Source: Bacillota bacterium (GTDB taxonomy: Bacteria; Bacillota; Clostridia; TANB77; UBA1234). From it: a stretch of 64,000 nucleotides of DNA. Below the pieces are notes generated by a model. That model ran no database searches. It was given only the letters and a program-made list of their open reading frames with translations, and was not told the origin of the DNA. The position numbers were made by a program, and so were the translations under genes. Numbering within the stretch: the stretch's first letter is position 1; every line of letters starts with the position of its first letter. Below, in pieces: positions 7,977 to 15,845 of the stretch. Location of the stretch: positions 25,821 to 89,820 of the forward strand of contig JAEEHF010000085.1 of NCBI GenBank assembly GCA_016280725.1. Direction: 5' to 3'.

Positions 7977-7994
7977 AAGCCAATATTCCTTATT

Positions 7995-8705
7995 TTATAG
8001 TAGTTTAAATATTAAGTCGGTCCCATCTGCTTTTTTAAGATTTATGTCAAAAACTTGTTCGGACCAATCAGTTGGTATAGAATCAACGCCATAATATAAT
8101 CCAGCAAAAGTACAAGCTAAACCAACAATGTCAGAATTAGTATCTTTAAGATTTGAAGCTTTTTCATAACAAGATACATAGTCCTCTGAAAATATAAAAG
8201 ACCATAATGCAGCAAAGAAAATGTCTTTTTCTTGTGTACTACATATAACTTCTGATTCTAGAATGTCGAATTCTGGTAAAATATTAAGAATATCAGTTTT
8301 ATCAATTTTAAACCATAGAATATCATGAAGAAGATGTATAAATTCTACACAAAGAGACTGAATTTTTTCATCCTGATTCATAACATTAACTATTTTTCGA
8401 ATCGTGTCATCAAGTTCATGATGGTGTAACCCGAAAATATCCGCAAACGTTAAAGGTGAAATAGCATATAATATCGATCCGGTATTTTTGATTTCTGAAA
8501 TACGATTACAAATATCATTAAGACATACATGCTCTTTTTCAAAAATGCTGTCCATTATTGCAGTCATAACGACAATATTATCAATAGAATCGTTGGGTTT
8601 TTCATAAATGCAAACATCTTTTACTGGATCTATGAAATATCTAATTTTGCCAACATATGCTCCGCAAAGCATTCCCTCAGATGTACGTGCAACTTTTGTT
8701 TCCAC
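7995..8705 (-). CDS. ADP-ribosylglycohydrolase-like protein
   Basis: 236 aa starting at GTG with AAGGGG upstream. The end (TNSDIVGLACTFAGLYYGVDSIPTDW, residues about 190-215) matches the family motif GxDTDTxAxxxGxxxGxxYG...IPxxW. The first metal motif is degraded: NDSIDN stands where TDDT is expected, and the usual GDxxG is GAYVG. It may remove ADP-ribose from proteins, or be a non-catalytic binder. An ART-like protein is encoded at 16186. Confidence 0.68.
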   Translation of the reverse strand: METKVARTSEGMLCGAYVGKIRYFIDPVKDVCIYEKPNDSIDNIVVMTAIMDSIFEKEHVCLNDICNRISEIKNTGSILYAISPLTFADIFGLHHHELDDTIRKIVNVMNQDEKIQSLCVEFIHLLHDILWFKIDKTDILNILPEFDILESEVICSTQEKDIFFAALWSFIFSEDYVSCYEKASNLKDTNSDIVGLACTFAGLYYGVDSIPTDWSEQVFDINLKKADGTDLIFKLL

Positions 8706-8720
8706 AATTATCCCCTTAAC

Positions 8721-8759
8721 AAATAAAAAAGAGAAGGACTCGTTTTATGAATCCTTCTC
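8721..8759 (-). terminator. Intrinsic terminator
   Basis: Perfect 8-bp stem GAGAAGGA/TCCTTCTC followed on the minus strand by TTTTTTATTT. It ends the transcript of the small gene at 8767, just before the GTG of the ADP-ribosylglycohydrolase-like gene. Confidence 0.85.
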
Positions 8760-8766
8760 GACAAAT

Positions 8767-8934
8767 CTATCGTAGCATTCGTCTCACTTGCCGCTCTGCC
8801 AGTCGACGGTCTCGACAACCTTTGCGATATCCATCCGCATGGCCCCACCGGTATCCCGCATACATGCAAAGAACCAGCAGAACCATGAAGAACAAATACA
8901 TCCAGTCATAGACTGTGATTTCAGAACTTAGCAT
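8767..8934 (-). CDS. Small membrane protein (55 aa), GC-rich
   Basis: ATG at 8934 with AGAAAGGAG upstream, TAG at 8767-8769. One membrane helix (WMYLFFMVLLVLCMYAGY) then an arginine-rich tail (GYRKGCRDRRLAERQVRR). Codons are visibly more GC-rich than in the neighbours. It has its own promoter (8963-8988) and terminator, so it is a one-gene transcription unit. Confidence 0.75.
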   Translation of the reverse strand: MLSSEITVYDWMYLFFMVLLVLCMYAGYRWGHADGYRKGCRDRRLAERQVRRMLR

Positions 8935-8962
8935 TGCATTCTCCTTTCTCTACTACGTACCT

Positions 8963-8988
8963 ATAAAAGAGAAAGTTTTTTCTGCGAG
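8963..8988 (-). promoter_or_regulatory. Phage-type promoter
   Basis: CTCGCA (8983-8988), 14-base spacer with AC at positions 7-8, TTTTAT, then AGG on the minus strand. It drives the gene at 8767. Confidence 0.65.
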
Positions 8989-8992
8989 AATA

Positions 8993-9313
8993 TCAATCGA
9001 ATAGGTTATTTGAATCTGGTATAGCAATCGCTTCCGCTTGACTAGGATGCACAATACATTCTATTTGTTTCATTACACGACAAACCATTTCACCATTACT
9101 AACATTTGTATTAATTTCAAAGAAATTATTTTGATACATATCGGAAGTAATCATACACCGATATCCAACTTTAGTAAAAGCAAACCATATAATATAAATA
9201 GTTTCAAAATCTATATCCATATTATTATCTTTGAACCATTGCATAACAATATGCTTTGCTTCATTGGATCGTTTATTATATTGATAATCGTACATCGCTT
9301 TCTTATGAGCCAT
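8993..9313 (-). CDS. Hypothetical protein (106 aa)
   Basis: Soluble protein with a basic start (MAHKKAMYDYQYNKRSNEAK) and a mixed alpha/beta body. AAAGG lies upstream of the ATG. It is the last gene before the promoter at 8963. No family recognised. Confidence 0.6.
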   Translation of the reverse strand: MAHKKAMYDYQYNKRSNEAKHIVMQWFKDNNMDIDFETIYIIWFAFTKVGYRCMITSDMYQNNFFEINTNVSNGEMVCRVMKQIECIVHPSQAEAIAIPDSNNLFD

Positions 9314-9333
9314 AATAAACTTAATACCTTTCT

Positions 9334-9549
9334 TTAATCATTTAATAAATTAATCAGTGCTGATATGTCGGAATCCATTTGACCTAACGTATCGCTGAGT
9401 GATACTGCAATATCAACTGTTTCATCGCTATCATACACACTGGATACACCTAAATCAAGTAAACCTATAAGTTTATGAATTTGGGGTTCTAGTTGTACAA
9501 TTCTTTTCATATTTTGTTTGATAATGTTTTTCTTATCAGATTTAGTCAT
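9334..9549 (-). CDS. Small helical hypothetical protein (71 aa)
   Basis: The ATG at 9549 (MTKSDKKNIIKQN) overlaps the end of thyX; the open frame further upstream is only thyX in another frame. Acidic helical protein ending DISALINLLND. Function unknown. Confidence 0.55.
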   Translation of the reverse strand: MTKSDKKNIIKQNMKRIVQLEPQIHKLIGLLDLGVSSVYDSDETVDIAVSLSDTLGQMDSDISALINLLND

Positions 9550-10198
9550 ATACAACTTCATTTCCATTCCAATACGGAATATCATCAAATATACATGGTA
9601 ATTCTTTTTTAAGATGTTTAAGAACCGGAATCATAGCCTCGCGCATTTGATAATGAGCTTCTTTAGAACAACGTAGTTTAAGAATATGCCGCCATTCTCG
9701 ATAATTGGCGGTTATAATAAGTTCTGTTTTAACGTCATTCGTCAATGCATTTCGTGCAGTATCTGTACTGCATCCAAGTTTAAGTCGATTGAAATAATTT
9801 CGTTCAACATTTTCACATTCGCTAAGCCATTCTTCAAGCATAAAACCTTCAGGAATAGCAGAATCACGAATAAAAATAACCTCTTTTCCAAATCTGTCTC
9901 GTTCATAGCAACAATATCGCGAACTTTCTTGATTTGGACTCATCATTCTATGGCGAACTAATTCATGAGATACTCCTCGATTCGTAATAAATATAACCGA
10001 AAGAGATGAGTGCTCAAATGGTGACATGTGCGGATTATCTGGATTACGTTTCTTAAGTCGACTTACAAACTTACAACGCTCTTCATGAGTAGCAAGATCA
10101 CCAGACTTATAACAAATCCTAGCAGCTCGAGTAATCCTACGAATATCCTCTTCTGGTTCGAAGTGATCGATTTCAAAACTTTGATCAATTACTTTCAT
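9542..10198 (-). CDS. thyX: FAD-dependent thymidylate synthase ThyX
   Basis: 218 aa with the ThyX motif RHRMMSPNQESSRY (residues 82-95), where R82, H83, R84, S87, S92 and R94 bind FAD and dUMP. ThyX makes dTMP from dUMP using methylenetetrahydrofolate and NADPH, supplying thymidine for phage DNA. ATG follows AGGGAGC. Together with the MazG-like and kinase genes upstream it forms a nucleotide-metabolism cluster. A 20-codon frame (10195-10257) overlaps the start and is not called. Confidence 0.96.
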   Translation of the reverse strand: MKVIDQSFEIDHFEPEEDIRRITRAARICYKSGDLATHEERCKFVSRLKKRNPDNPHMSPFEHSSLSVIFITNRGVSHELVRHRMMSPNQESSRYCCYERDRFGKEVIFIRDSAIPEGFMLEEWLSECENVERNYFNRLKLGCSTDTARNALTNDVKTELIITANYREWRHILKLRCSKEAHYQMREAMIPVLKHLKKELPCIFDDIPYWNGNEVVYD

Positions 10199-10259
10199 AA
10201 ATATAGCTCCCTAATATAAGCTTCCATCATCGAGTCATACGATCGTTGTCTGCTCATTG

Positions 10260-10697
10260 CTACACATCAGAGTTTTCAATCATTTCGTTTACAAGTACTT
10301 CCCAAGTAGCACTATCACCAAAGACTCGATCGAATGTAACAGTCAAAGAAATTACGTTTTTACCAGTTTTCTCTTTTATCTCATTAATATGCCGCTCATC
10401 AAGAATATACACTTGTTGTTTCTCTACATCCATAACAATAGATGGAAGTTTATTAGAAAAATCTTCAAAAAATCCAATACCCGCAAATCTAATAGGTGGC
10501 TGTGTATAGGGGACATCATCTGCATATTGCGGAGGAGAAGGAAATTCCCACCAACCATTTTGAATAAATAACGTATCTGTATTGTATTCTAATCGAATAA
10601 GCATGCCAGCCATGGCTATAATAGAAACATAATATCGGTATTGCGTTGGAACTTTTTTGGCCTCAATAATAGATTCGGCATCGCTAAAAGTTAACAT
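10260..10697 (-). CDS. Hypothetical protein (145 aa)
   Basis: I choose the ATG at 10697 (MLTFSDAESIIEAKK), which follows AGAGGA and starts one base after the stop of the MazG-like gene; starts 18 and 48 bases upstream are also open. Mixed alpha/beta, with NGWWEFPSPPQYADD in the centre. No family recognised. Confidence 0.55.
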   Translation of the reverse strand: MLTFSDAESIIEAKKVPTQYRYYVSIIAMAGMLIRLEYNTDTLFIQNGWWEFPSPPQYADDVPYTQPPIRFAGIGFFEDFSNKLPSIVMDVEKQQVYILDERHINEIKEKTGKNVISLTVTFDRVFGDSATWEVLVNEMIENSDV

Positions 10698-10698
10698 A

Positions 10699-11007
10699 TC
10701 ATCCTCTATTTTCATTACGGTTGACCCATCGTTCTGCTTTTTCAAAATATGTTTTCCAGTTTACAACCAACCCACAAGCATATGCACTGAGAGTAACATC
10801 GGAAAATTCTTCTTCGAGGTTTTTATCTATTTCATCCATATTTTTTGGAGTGTAATTTTCATCTCGAAGTTTTCTAGCTTTTTTCAAACAAGCTTGAGCT
10901 AATTCTGTACATTCTTCGGCTAATTGTTCATATCTTGCTGCTTCTGGAATAATTTTTCTAATTCTCTTAAGATATATATCTGTCATGTCCATTCTATTAT
11001 CGCACAT
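10699..11007 (-). CDS. MazG-like nucleotide pyrophosphohydrolase
   Basis: 102 aa, all helical, with the metal-binding pattern of the MazG/dUTPase-like superfamily: EECTEL (31-36) and EEEFSD (65-70). Such enzymes hydrolyse NTPs or dNTPs to monophosphates, and phage copies may also lower ppGpp. Ribosome binding site TGGAG. It sits beside thyX and the kinase gene, consistent with nucleotide-pool control. Confidence 0.75.
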   Translation of the reverse strand: MCDNRMDMTDIYLKRIRKIIPEAARYEQLAEECTELAQACLKKARKLRDENYTPKNMDEIDKNLEEEFSDVTLSAYACGLVVNWKTYFEKAERWVNRNENRG

Positions 11008-11227
11008 AATTACTCCAGTCTATGCCTGCACCACAATATCCACAATATTTATGATCTTTATTTTTTATCAATTTACCACAGTTAAAACATTTTGGATTTT
11101 CTTTATCGATATTGTCTACTTTAAATGTAGCTGGATGTATTGCTATAGCATTTCCATAATGTTCTTTTATTAAAAAATTAAACATATCGAAATTGTATTT
11201 TGTTATAGGAACAATTTCTAATTTCAT
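10997..11227 (-). CDS. Zinc-ribbon protein (76 aa)
   Basis: N-terminal half without known features, then CFNCG and CGYCGAG (residues about 47-66) forming a rubredoxin-like zinc knuckle pair. It overlaps the genes on both sides, so the cluster is translationally coupled. Role unknown. Confidence 0.65.
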   Translation of the reverse strand: MKLEIVPITKYNFDMFNFLIKEHYGNAIAIHPATFKVDNIDKENPKCFNCGKLIKNKDHKYCGYCGAGIDWSNYVR

Positions 11228-11718
11228 TAAAATCTCGCAATCAAGTCATAACCTTCGAATATAATTGGCGGATGCTTTCTGAGATTGAAATACATCTTCT
11301 CTATTACATCTTCTGGTACAATTCGACTCCGCTCGTCATTTCGTCTGATGCATTCGGAGATAGGAGTAGTAGACATAATGCAAATGATGGTATAAGCATA
11401 ATCCTTGCACACATCAATTATTTTATATCGATATGTGGATCTGCAATTAGTAGCATCGTAAATAACGTTCTTTCCATTTTCAAGATTCGTTCTTAGTTGT
11501 CCATAAACTCGTCCGAAAACAACATCATTCTGTGTCTGGTTACTAATATCTCCGGTGACTTCTTCTCTGATTTTATCAGGAGAAATAATTACAAAATTAT
11601 CAAATTTATCGCAAATACTTTCAGCGATAGTAGTTTTTCCAGAACCTGGAGGACCAACCATAATTATAAGAATACCACCATGTTCTAAATCCAAAGTGTT
11701 TATAAAATCAAAATTCAT
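11227..11718 (-). CDS. Polynucleotide kinase-like P-loop ATPase
   Basis: 163 aa with Walker A GPPGSGKT (22-29), SPDKIRE after strand 2, and a lid region (RRNDERSRIVPEDVIEKMY), the pattern of T4 Pnk-type kinase domains (AAA_33). It may phosphorylate 5' ends of RNA or DNA, or a nucleoside. No phosphatase domain is fused. The metallophosphoesterase at 3409 could supply a complementary activity, but that is inference. Confidence 0.8.
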   Translation of the reverse strand: MNFDFINTLDLEHGGILIIMVGPPGSGKTTIAESICDKFDNFVIISPDKIREEVTGDISNQTQNDVVFGRVYGQLRTNLENGKNVIYDATNCRSTYRYKIIDVCKDYAYTIICIMSTTPISECIRRNDERSRIVPEDVIEKMYFNLRKHPPIIFEGYDLIARF

Positions 11719-11731
11719 TTTTATTAACCTT

Positions 11732-11920
11732 TCATAGTTTGTACGGTTCTATTTTCCAAGCTTTATTCGGCATAATCGTAAAAATAACAGGTTGCTTATT
11801 ATCAAACCATATAGTGATTGCATTTCCTCCATGTGATTTAAAACGCTGGGCTTCTTTAGCTACACTCGGAAAAATGGATTTGAAAAAATTCCAAATATCA
11901 ATAGCACTACGAGTTACCAT
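11732..11920 (-). CDS. Hypothetical protein (62 aa)
   Basis: Small protein with a helical first half and beta-like second half (AITIWFDNKQPVIFTIMP). Start preceded by GCGAGGAT. Unknown function; it lies between the kinase and an unknown gene. Confidence 0.55.
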   Translation of the reverse strand: MVTRSAIDIWNFFKSIFPSVAKEAQRFKSHGGNAITIWFDNKQPVIFTIMPNKAWKIEPYKL

Positions 11921-11921
11921 A

Positions 11922-12323
11922 TTAATCCTCGCTTTTAGATGGTAATTTTATATGAAAAATAGCTTTTGTAGCATAGCATTGATGTGTTTTGTAATCCGTA
12001 TTTTTAGAATATAATTTTAATCCAAGTTCTCGTATAGACACTAATGATAAAGGCATTTTAGATATTCTATTGTCATCTAAATCTAAAGATGTAGCACGTA
12101 TTCCATTAATACGAATCTTAGTAGCATTAGTAAGCGCAATGGAAATAATAAAAATATCATCATTGTTCATATAAGTTGGAACTATTCCTAAAGTCATGAA
12201 TTTTACAACATCTTTTTTATTAATTTTTACATCAATATAAAAACCTCTATTATCTTTTTTAATAAAAGACGCTGGTCGAACTATAGTAGAAAAATCATTA
12301 TCTTCGAAAAAGCAATTTCTCAT
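11922..12323 (-). CDS. Hypothetical protein (about 133 aa)
   Basis: Start uncertain: the ATG at 12323 (MRNCFFEDNDFSTIV) lies just after the stop of the upstream gene, and in-frame ATGs also occur at 12338 and further up. Soluble, beta-rich (FYIDVKINKKDVVKFMTLG). No family recognised. Confidence 0.5.
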   Translation of the reverse strand: MRNCFFEDNDFSTIVRPASFIKKDNRGFYIDVKINKKDVVKFMTLGIVPTYMNNDDIFIISIALTNATKIRINGIRATSLDLDDNRISKMPLSLVSIRELGLKLYSKNTDYKTHQCYATKAIFHIKLPSKSED

Positions 12324-12324
12324 G

Positions 12325-12645
12325 TTAAGTTCTCTCATGTTCTTCATCAACAGTTCGGTTCATAAATGCTAATTCTTTACTTTCTTCAGGATCATTACTC
12401 CAGATCCCTACTTCTAGTTCATGATGACTATAGTCTCCATTCTCTCGTTCTTTCATCATTACCTGGTCTATTTCATTTTGAGAGGGTTCCCATTGATCCC
12501 AAAAGTCGTATGCATCATCATAATTATCAAATGTACCTCCATCCCAATGATGAATATACTCATTAGCTTGTTCGCTGTAAATGTTGGCTGCGACTGTAAA
12601 AGTAGCGTTTTTATTGCGCGGTTCTTCTCCTAAGTCAACAAGCAT
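12325..12645 (-). CDS. Acidic hypothetical protein (106 aa)
   Basis: Very acidic and tryptophan-containing (AYDFWDQWEPSQNEIDQ, HHELEVGIWSNDPEES). AGGGAT precedes the ATG. The surface charge resembles that of nucleic-acid mimics or inhibitors, but this is only a general impression. Function unknown. Confidence 0.55.
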   Translation of the reverse strand: MLVDLGEEPRNKNATFTVAANIYSEQANEYIHHWDGGTFDNYDDAYDFWDQWEPSQNEIDQVMMKERENGDYSHHELEVGIWSNDPEESKELAFMNRTVDEEHERT

Positions 12646-12657
12646 GATCTTTTATCC

Positions 12658-13290
12658 CTAATCTTCTAGATTTTCTAGTTCTTTTAGTTCGCCAGTACTG
12701 ATATTAAGACTTCCTAATTTGCAGATAGACTCATCCAGAAAGAACCACAACTCGTCATGCTCTGCGTAAAATTTCTTATCTTGTAATCCATGTTTACGAA
12801 TCAATCTACAAATATCAGCGCCTGTTACATAGTCTCTTGGAGAATCGATTTCCATTAGGTATTCGGGAATCATTTCACCATTGTAAATATACTGAGCCAC
12901 TCGAAGTACTTGTAGTTTACTTCTACCAAGTTGATTGAGCTTTAGAAGTTGTTCATCAGTAAAATGATTTATGTCGGTTTTATGAGACTCAATGTCATCC
13001 AAAGTTATTCCAAGATCAATTTTACGTCTGGAATCAGAATCATGGTTGTATCTATAAAACACATTAAAACAACCTCTAGCTCTACGTTCATCAACTTTAA
13101 GTTCTTTAACTGCTTCAATTATAGCAATATAAAATGGATGCTCAGAACAGAGTCGTTGATGTTCTTTAGCTTTTTGTACAAGAGCTACAGAATTAGCATA
13201 ACTCGTATGAAACTCAGCTGAAATATCATCAAGACTTTTACCTGAATTATACATATTCCAAACTTCTTCATATCTTGTGAATACTTCCAT
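12658..13290 (-). CDS. HTH plus alpha-CTD-like HhH regulator
   Basis: 210 aa. N-terminal helix-turn-helix (residues about 8-40: EEVWNMYNSGKSLDDISAEF), shared helical middle (FYIAIIEAVKELKVDERRAR), then an HhH segment (FTDEQLLKLNQLGRSKLQVL). A C-terminal extension of about 70 residues (YVTGADICRLIRKHGL...) is unique to this copy. The leader carries GCTCATAGAAAGCGA. Likely DNA-binding transcription factor; target not shown. Confidence 0.7.
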   Translation of the reverse strand: MEVFTRYEEVWNMYNSGKSLDDISAEFHTSYANSVALVQKAKEHQRLCSEHPFYIAIIEAVKELKVDERRARGCFNVFYRYNHDSDSRRKIDLGITLDDIESHKTDINHFTDEQLLKLNQLGRSKLQVLRVAQYIYNGEMIPEYLMEIDSPRDYVTGADICRLIRKHGLQDKKFYAEHDELWFFLDESICKLGSLNISTGELKELENLED

Positions 13291-13295
13291 AACTA

Positions 13296-13548
13296 TTATT
13301 CGCTTTCTATGAGCTTTAATTCTTTACCTTTTCGCATCTCTGCGAATATACCTTGTTCATCAAATTCTTCAATAACAATTTCACCAGCTCGAAGAGGTGT
13401 AAACTTTGTTGGAGGAAAATCGGGAGTAATCTTACTAATCGAATGCTCTACGTTAGGCGTGTGACAGCATTCTCCTCCATTTTTGTAACAATATCGCTTA
13501 TTGTATTCATCACATGCATAACCATCACAAAAAATATAATTTATCCAT
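13296..13548 (-). pseudogene. Cys-rich gene with apparent +1 frameshift
   Basis: An ATG at 13548 (with GGAG 9 bases upstream) reads MDKLYFL then stops. If one T of the six-T run at 13529-13534 is skipped, the frame continues as MDKLYFCDGYACDEYNKRYC and on for 83 residues to TAA at 13296, with six further conserved-looking residues of a zinc site (C, CC and H in GGECCHTPNVEH). No start codon exists in the downstream frame itself. Either a read error, a broken gene, or programmed or transcriptional slippage. Confidence 0.6.
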
Positions 13549-13549
13549 T

Positions 13550-13894
13550 TTAAATAACTCCGAGATCAGCTAGAATATCATACATGTCATCGCCATTACG
13601 TTTGCGTCGATCTATTACTGCTCTATCTCGATTAGTCAATTTACGACAAAGTTGCCATCTATGTCCAGATCTTCTATCATAATAAGTATAATCTGCTCGA
13701 CGATGTTCCGAACGCATTCTATGTGATACTATAAGACTTTGACTGGATCTAAGTAATAAAGCAATAGACGTTATAATAGATACAGCTGCTTGTGGATTAT
13801 CTATAGCCCATTCACCAGTTTTCCTTACTTTTTCAATGCCGGAATGATATGTGTCAGAAAGTGTATCCAATATTCTGCGCTTATTTTTGATCAT
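13550..13894 (-). CDS. Membrane-associated basic protein (114 aa)
   Basis: Start at ATG 13894 (MIKNKRRILDTLSDTYH), which has GGAAGGA upstream; the longer frame runs through a terminator. One hydrophobic segment (AAVSIITSIALLLRSSQSLI) and a basic C-terminus with DRRSGHRWQLCRKLTNRDR. The DNPQAAVSI segment recalls DKNPEKSMLI in the protein at 4096. Function unknown. Confidence 0.6.
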   Translation of the reverse strand: MIKNKRRILDTLSDTYHSGIEKVRKTGEWAIDNPQAAVSIITSIALLLRSSQSLIVSHRMRSEHRRADYTYYDRRSGHRWQLCRKLTNRDRAVIDRRKRNGDDMYDILADLGVI

Positions 13895-13944
13895 TTGAAA
13901 AATCCTTCCAGGAAAAATTTCGATTTTAAAAAATATAATTAAAA

Positions 13945-13982
13945 GTAAAAAAAAGAGACCCACAGTTTTTGCAGGTCTCTCT
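13945..13982 (-). terminator. Intrinsic terminator
   Basis: Minus strand AGAGACC/GGTCTCT stem with a 13-base loop and seven T. It lies between the genes at 14000 and 13550. Confidence 0.85.
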
Positions 13983-13999
13983 AAGTAGTACATAGATTC

Positions 14000-14200
14000 T
14001 TACTTATCTACTCGCTTGTACAAGACACCGTCAATTATTTTGAACGACGGGTTGTCATTTGATGATGATTGCTCTATGAACTCGGATGCCAGCTCTTTCT
14101 TACCAGCGTCCTTTCCGAACTCATATATAGCACCTCCTACCAAATATACAACATAACATGCCGTTACTACATTGATAGTCTTGACAATTACTCTGAGCAT
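14000..14200 (-). CDS. Small membrane protein (66 aa)
   Basis: ATG at 14200 (MLRVIVKTINVVTACYVVYL) is preferred because AAAGGAG precedes it; an ATG 15 bases upstream has none. N-terminal membrane helix, then a polar domain ending FKIIDGVLYKRVDK. It has its own promoter (14236-14261) and terminator. Confidence 0.65.
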   Translation of the reverse strand: MLRVIVKTINVVTACYVVYLVGGAIYEFGKDAGKKELASEFIEQSSSNDNPSFKIIDGVLYKRVDK

Positions 14201-14235
14201 GGTATCTCCTTTCATTATAGTCCATGCACTTACCT

Positions 14236-14261
14236 ATAACATAAACCGTATTTTTTGCGAT
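14236..14261 (-). promoter_or_regulatory. Phage-type promoter
   Basis: ATCGCA (14256-14261), 14-base spacer containing AC at positions 7-8, TGTTAT (14236-14241), then AGG. It points to the gene at 14000. Confidence 0.7.
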
Positions 14262-14264
14262 ATA

Positions 14265-14516
14265 TTACTTCGTATTATCTATAACTTTTTGAAAATCTTT
14301 TAACGCATTGTTAAGCTGTCTAATTTTATCAGATAAGATTGTTATTTTTTCTATAAGATTTTCGTTATTGATACTATGTTCTTGTAAGTACATCTCTATG
14401 AGGTTTTTAGATTCGGTAAGTTGTCTGATAGATTCTTTAGTTTTCTCTATTTCACGAAATAGAAAACTGGAATTATCATTAGGATTTATAGACAAGTGGG
14501 GTTCATCAATTCGCAT
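14265..14516 (-). CDS. Coiled-coil protein (83 aa)
   Basis: After a short proline-containing start, residues 20-80 are heptad-rich helix (EIEKTKESIRQLTESKNLIE, IEKITILSDKIRQLNNALKD). GGAGC precedes the ATG and the start overlaps the next upstream gene. Role unknown. Confidence 0.6.
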   Translation of the reverse strand: MRIDEPHLSINPNDNSSFLFREIEKTKESIRQLTESKNLIEMYLQEHSINNENLIEKITILSDKIRQLNNALKDFQKVIDNTK

Positions 14517-14814
14517 TATTGTGCTCCATATCTGATTTAGTAGGGATTAATCGACATATACTTTTTAATAAAGAACAGGTAAGAATAATTCTTCTAGCTA
14601 TTTCTTCTATAAGAGTAGCAGTATTATATATAAAAGTTCTATCCAAGTTTTCGCATTTATCAGAAAATGGATGTTGAATCATAATTGATATATGATTAAT
14701 ATCTTGTTTAAGCATTCTACTTCTATTTTCTACAATATTAGTTATTTGCTCACGATATTCATGTTCCATTATATCGGATAGCTCATCTATTTCATATTCT
14801 CGCGTGTCTATCAT
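14506..14814 (-). CDS. Helical hypothetical protein (102 aa)
   Basis: All-helical soluble protein (YEIDELSDIMEHEYREQITN...). The start overlaps the gene at 14792 and the end overlaps 14265, so the three are translated as one coupled block. No family recognised. Confidence 0.55.
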   Translation of the reverse strand: MIDTREYEIDELSDIMEHEYREQITNIVENRSRMLKQDINHISIMIQHPFSDKCENLDRTFIYNTATLIEEIARRIILTCSLLKSICRLIPTKSDMEHNNAN

Positions 14815-15019
14815 TCAACTCTTTTTCTAATTTATTAGCAAGATCTATAAGATCTGTTGCTATTTTCCGAACAGATAATATAATAGGAGAAAGATGCGTT
14901 TTATTCATAGGACACGTTGGTTTATAAATAGCTTGCATCCATTGTGCAGAGGTCATTATTCGAAAATAAAGTTTATAGTAATATTTTCGAAGTTTTGCAT
15001 TATGTAAAATATCATCCAT
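14792..15019 (-). CDS. Helical hypothetical protein (75 aa)
   Basis: Basic N-terminal half with several tyrosines (KLRKYYYKLYFRIM) and a helical end. Member of the coupled block 15208-14265. Function unknown. Confidence 0.5.
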   Translation of the reverse strand: MDDILHNAKLRKYYYKLYFRIMTSAQWMQAIYKPTCPMNKTHLSPIILSVRKIATDLIDLANKLEKELNDRHARI

Positions 15020-15208
15020 CTATTTATTATACCCCCTTATACATAAATCGTCACTATACTTTTGTCTAAAATATGGACGTCTCGTATAATACGGATGTCT
15101 AGATGCCTTCACTACTTGATATACAACATATATCACTCCAGCCATAACGACACAATCAGTCACCAATATACCGGTAAAGAAACCTTTTGCAAATTTAAAA
15201 TCTGGCAT
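15020..15208 (-). CDS. Small membrane protein (62 aa)
   Basis: One membrane span (GFFTGILVTDCVVMAGVIYV, about residues 9-28) and a basic tyrosine/arginine-rich tail. AGGAG directly upstream of ATG. Function unknown. Confidence 0.6.
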   Translation of the reverse strand: MPDFKFAKGFFTGILVTDCVVMAGVIYVVYQVVKASRHPYYTRRPYFRQKYSDDLCIRGYNK

Positions 15209-15216
15209 AGTATCTC

Positions 15217-15570
15217 CTAAAGTTTTTGCGCATACTCAACAATATCTGCAGCTTTTTCTCCAAGCCAATCCATTTTAATTACATCATTGCGAGTTAATTT
15301 TCGCCAACGGTTTTTAATGTTCAATCGTCTTTTACGTAATTCATTCTGTATACGTCCGTTTATCCAATCACTAGCTCCAAATTTTTTACAAGCTATTACT
15401 ATTTCTGGAACATCAGGATCATTATGATGTTCTCGATATGTAGCTAATTCATTGATTTGTCGGACTCTAACAATACTTATACCATATTCTTTTGCTAAAT
15501 CAGAATATGATACACCTTGTTTATGTTTAGCTCGTATTTCTCTATTACGATCTATTTTTTCATGACTCAT
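15217..15570 (-). CDS. HTH plus alpha-CTD-like HhH regulator
   Basis: ATG at 15570 overlaps the upstream stop. 117 aa: N-terminal sigma-like helix-turn-helix (REIRAKHKQGVSYSDLAKEY, then GISIVRVRQI), a short helical middle and a C-terminal HhH (LTRNDVIKMDWLGEKAADIV). It is the shortest member of the family also found at 1499 and 12658, and partly at 447. Likely DNA-binding. Confidence 0.7.
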   Translation of the reverse strand: MSHEKIDRNREIRAKHKQGVSYSDLAKEYGISIVRVRQINELATYREHHNDPDVPEIVIACKKFGASDWINGRIQNELRKRRLNIKNRWRKLTRNDVIKMDWLGEKAADIVEYAQKL

Positions 15571-15845
15571 GAAAATGCCCAAACTTGACGCGCGCCATTC
15601 ATAAGATCTAATGTACCACCAGAAATTTTAATATACTTTTCATCTATATTTACATCATCCTTATCTTTGCAGAATATTAGTTTAAATGACCAAACATCTC
15701 TTTTTTTATCATTCGTTTTCTTAATGGAACTTAGTATAATTTGATTCTCTTTTTCAAAAAATGATCCACTGAAAAAATTATTAAGTTCGTTTCTAAATTT
15801 ATATGCATCTCTCTTTACAGGAAATTCGAATTCAATTGTTACCAT
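15567..15845 (-). CDS. Hypothetical protein (92 aa)
   Basis: Start at ATG 15845 (MVTIEFEFPVKRDAYKF), which has GGAAGGAAAC upstream; the longer frame only overlaps the previous gene. Alpha/beta small protein with a KKTNDKKRD loop. Its stop overlaps the regulator downstream. No family recognised. Confidence 0.55.
   Translation of the reverse strand: MVTIEFEFPVKRDAYKFRNELNNFFSGSFFEKENQIILSSIKKTNDKKRDVWSFKLIFCKDKDDVNIDEKYIKISGGTLDLMNGARQVWAFS

Noticed and set aside
10195..10257. 20-codon gene overlapping thyX
   Set aside because: No ribosome binding site, and it only spans the leader of thyX.
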